From Halopenitus persicus (GTDB lineage Archaea > Halobacteriota > Halobacteria > Halobacteriales > Haloferacaceae), in the NCBI RefSeq assembly GCF_900107205.1, contig NZ_FNPC01000009.1:57575-121574 (forward strand): DNA of 64,000 nucleotides. The letters are read 5' to 3'. The position numbers were made by a program, and so were the translations under genes. The notes under the pieces were generated by a model. The model made no database searches, had not been told where the DNA came from, and saw nothing but the letters and a program-made list of their open reading frames with translations. This document shows, piece by piece, positions 61,952-64,000 of the stretch; positions within the stretch are counted from its first letter, which is position 1; each line of letters starts with the position of its first letter.

Positions 61952-62551
61952 ATGGCCGATGAGGATACTCCGGGGGATGACTCCCCGGTCTCGAACGGGG
62001 ACGAACGTCCGGTGGAGGATGAGCGCTCGGTTAAGGATGAGCGCCTGGTCGAAGACGAACGCTCGGCCGAGGATGAACGCCTGGTCGAAGACGAACACTC
62101 GGCCGAGGATGAACGTCCCGCCTCGATCGAGACGGCGACCCGCTCAGCGGAGACTGCGCCACGGGCAACGACCGAGCGGCGCTGGGAGGTGTTCGTTCGC
62201 GAGGACGCCGATGACCCGCTGACCCACGTCGGGACGATCGCGGCGCCGTCCCCGGAGGTCGCACACGAGGAGGCGAGCACGCTGTTCGCGTGGTACGCCC
62301 GGGACCTCTGGGTGTGTCCGGCCGACGAGACGTATCGGTATTCCGCGGAAACGCTCGGAGCGGAGTACGAGGACACGGACGACCCGGAAGAAATGCCGGG
62401 AGATCCGTCGGAAGATGGACCGAGCGCCGAGTCACGCTCCGAACCGCGCGTGTACGAGGAAACGGAGGGGACTCCGAACGTGCGAGCCGGTGGCGTGGAT
62501 GGCGGAGCGAAATCGGAACCACAAGCCACGAACGGAGGCGATCGCGAGTGA
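61952..62551 (+). CDS. rSAM-partnered small protein, Htur_1727-like, with acidic heptad repeats
   Basis: 199 residues from ATG 61952 (MADEDTPGDDSPVSNGDERP). Residues about 25-60 are imperfect 7-residue 'VEDERSA/KDERLVE' repeats, six copies. The following domain 'RRWEVFVREDADDPLTHVGT' and 'AHEEASTLFAWYARDLWVCP' with 'ADETYRYSAETLG' matches the small proteins I recall as the Htur_1727 family, named for their fixed pairing with a radical SAM gene and PaaB-like fold. Its stop overlaps the next rSAM gene by 4 bases (GTGA), so the two are translationally coupled, as for a partner or substrate. The role is inferred. Confidence 0.72.
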   Translation: MADEDTPGDDSPVSNGDERPVEDERSVKDERLVEDERSAEDERLVEDEHSAEDERPASIETATRSAETAPRATTERRWEVFVREDADDPLTHVGTIAAPSPEVAHEEASTLFAWYARDLWVCPADETYRYSAETLGAEYEDTDDPEEMPGDPSEDGPSAESRSEPRVYEETEGTPNVRAGGVDGGAKSEPQATNGGDRE

Positions 62552-63771
62552 TCTCGATCAGCAAGCTGCTGTGCGGACTGGACGCGGAAAGCGACGGGCT
62601 CCGGTACGACGCCGCGGCGGACTCGAGCGTCGAACAGATCACCGAACGCAAGCAGCGGCGGCCGGTCGTGGTCTGGAACACGACGAAGCGGTGCAACCTC
62701 TACTGTGACCACTGTTACGCCTCGGCGGACACCGAGGGCGTGCCCGGCGAGCTGTCGACGGCGGAAGGGAAGGCGTTGCTCGACCAACTGGGCGAGTTCG
62801 GCGTGCCGGTCGTGCTGTTCTCGGGGGGCGAGCCGCTGGTGCGCGAGGACCTGCCGGAGCTTGTGGCACACGCCGTCGACGCCGGGATCAGGCCGGTGCT
62901 CTCGACGAACGGCACGCTGTTGACCGAGGAAAAGGCGACCGAACTGAAGGACGCCGGGCTGCAGTACGCCGGCGTGTCGGTCGACGGACTCCCGGAGCGG
63001 AACGACGCGTTCCGCGGGAAGGAGGGCGCCTTCGACGCCGCGATCCGGGGGATCGAGGCGTGTCTCGAGGTCGGACTCAAGACGGGGCTTCGGTACACGA
63101 TCACCGACCGGAACGCGGCCGACCTCGAGGGCGTGATCGACCTGCTGACCGACGTCGGAGTCGACCGCTTCTGTTTTTACCACCTCGATTACGGCGGTCG
63201 CGGCAAGGAGATCGTGGACGCGGACCTCTCGCCGGGCGAAAAGCGGGATGCGGTCCGGCGACTCTGTGATCTCACTCGCGAGTACCACGCTGCCGGCGAG
63301 GAGATCGAGACGCTGCTGGTGGGGAACTACGCCGACGCCGGCTACCTCGTCGAGTACGCGCGCCGCGAGCTCGGGGAGGAGACGGCCGGCCGGATCCGGA
63401 CGGCGCTCGAGCGCAACGGCGGCGATCCCGCCGGGGAACGGATCGCCGACGTCGACCCGGTCGGGAACGTCCACCTCACGCAGTTCTGGCAGGGATACAG
63501 CCCGGGGAACGTCCGCGATCGACCCTTCGGCGCGATCTGGCGCGACGAGGTCAATCCGCTGTTGCAGGCGCTGCGGAACCGGGAGGACCGATTACGCGGG
63601 CGCTGTGGCGAGTGCCGCTATCAGGACGTCTGCCGCGGCGGTTCGCGATTACGGGCGATGACGGTTCACAAGGACCTGTTCGCGCCGGACCCGCAGTGTT
63701 ATCTCACCGACGAGGAGATCGGCGTGTCGTCGGAGCCGACGTCAACGAACCCATCGGCATCGGCGGACTGA
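62548..63771 (+). CDS. radical SAM/SPASM protein partnered with the Htur_1727-like protein
   Basis: 407 residues from GTG 62548 (VISISKLLCGLDAESDGLRY). Cluster Cys49/53/56 are in 'TTKRCNLYCDHCYASA'. 'VVLFSGGEPLVREDLPELV' and 'LQYAGVSVDGLPERNDAFRG' are the SAM-binding motifs. The SPASM tail 'RCGECRYQDVCRGGSRLRAM' and 'FAPDPQCYL' holds auxiliary cluster ligands. The product is close in type to AhbC/NirJ, where propionate side chains of siroheme derivatives are removed, and to peptide-modifying SPASM enzymes. The coupling to a small acidic protein favours the second possibility or a chaperone role for that protein. Confidence 0.87.
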   Translation: MISISKLLCGLDAESDGLRYDAAADSSVEQITERKQRRPVVVWNTTKRCNLYCDHCYASADTEGVPGELSTAEGKALLDQLGEFGVPVVLFSGGEPLVREDLPELVAHAVDAGIRPVLSTNGTLLTEEKATELKDAGLQYAGVSVDGLPERNDAFRGKEGAFDAAIRGIEACLEVGLKTGLRYTITDRNAADLEGVIDLLTDVGVDRFCFYHLDYGGRGKEIVDADLSPGEKRDAVRRLCDLTREYHAAGEEIETLLVGNYADAGYLVEYARRELGEETAGRIRTALERNGGDPAGERIADVDPVGNVHLTQFWQGYSPGNVRDRPFGAIWRDEVNPLLQALRNREDRLRGRCGECRYQDVCRGGSRLRAMTVHKDLFAPDPQCYLTDEEIGVSSEPTSTNPSASAD

Positions 63772-63826
63772 CCGACGCCGGTGGTTGTTGGACGAGGCGG
63801 AAGTAGTGGTGACGTGGTGAGTGAGT

Positions 63827-63935
63827 GAGTGAGAGAGTACGTTTCGTGTGCTTTCGGTCGAGCGGGGGAGGGTGGAGTTGGGAGCGGAAAACGGGATGAC
63901 GTTCCGAGTGAGAGAGTACGTTTCGTGTGCTTTCG
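63827..63935. repeat. 30-base direct repeat, two perfect copies
   Basis: A 30-base unit starting GAGTGAGAGAGTACG and ending GTGCTTTCG is at 63827-63856 and again at 63906-63935, 79 bases apart. It lies in the gene-free end of the window. A GTGA microsatellite precedes the first copy. Confidence 0.8.
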
Positions 63936-64000
63936 AACCGGGAGGGTCGGGGTGTGGAGGGGAGAAGGTGAACGGTGAAGGACTTCGGGACAAGCGGTTC

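Noticed and set aside
63827..63935. CRISPR array
   Set aside because: Only two copies, 49-base interval not matched by other spacers, and no cas genes in the window; the other short arrays here are head-to-tail with no spacers.

Overview
This window is haloarchaeal chromosome. The proteins are strongly acidic, Tat (RR) lipoprotein signals and PGF-CTERM surface anchors are common, the transposases are of haloarchaeal type, and genes are spaced for leaderless transcripts with TATA boxes. All calls come from reading the sequence and recalled family knowledge; no database search was run.

Two very different halves meet near 36.2 kb. Bases 1 to about 36,190 are lower in GC, mosaic and rich in mobile DNA. 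They hold a surface-glycan locus (0-17.3 kb: GT4 and GT2 glycosyltransferases, a flippase, an alkaline-phosphatase-fold hydrolase, two SDR nucleotide-sugar epimerases, and a two-domain dolichol-phosphate-sugar-synthase-like protein beside a truncated paralog). A 3-kb transposon graveyard (5.1-8.3 kb: IS1595, IS5, IS630 and IS6-like remnants) and a small TIR element at 3.4 kb interrupt it. Next come a MacB/LolD-type ABC exporter (17.5-20.8 kb) and a cis-prenyltransferase (uppS, probably making the dolichol carrier). A MoxR/DUF58/DUF4129/DUF4350 membrane cluster (21.9-30.9 kb) carries an IS1341-type tnpB element. Two PGF-CTERM surface proteins and an IS6-family element follow. The half ends at a 3'-half tRNA-Glu relic (36193-36238), which looks like the scar of island integration.

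From 36.2 kb to the end the DNA is GC-rich and mostly compact: a DoxX protein, a class I aminotransferase, a MOSC protein, a NitT/TauT-type ABC importer, a REC-PAS-GAF-PAS histidine kinase, and then an apparent anaerobic/denitrification neighbourhood (45-63.8 kb). This has a heme-copper-oxidase-like membrane protein, a sulfite-oxidase-fold molybdopterin protein, DUF2249, an HTH-10 regulator, a peroxiredoxin, copper nitrite reductase NirK and two radical SAM/SPASM enzymes.

The most interesting system is in this second half. A small His/Asp-rich protein ending in a CGCGG motif (50931-51323) resembles a proposed rSAM-modified peptide family. About 10 kb away, a radical SAM/SPASM gene overlaps a small acidic partner of the Htur_1727 type, and a second radical SAM/SPASM gene is divergent from them. 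Near-palindromic CGAAYATRTTCG boxes, like the sites I recall for NarO/DmsR-type anaerobic regulators, lie 38-53 bases before the CGCGG gene, DUF2249, the HTH regulator, the oxidase-like gene, the DUF2892 gene and one uncharacterised gene, and 79 bases before nirK. This suggests one anaerobically induced regulon.
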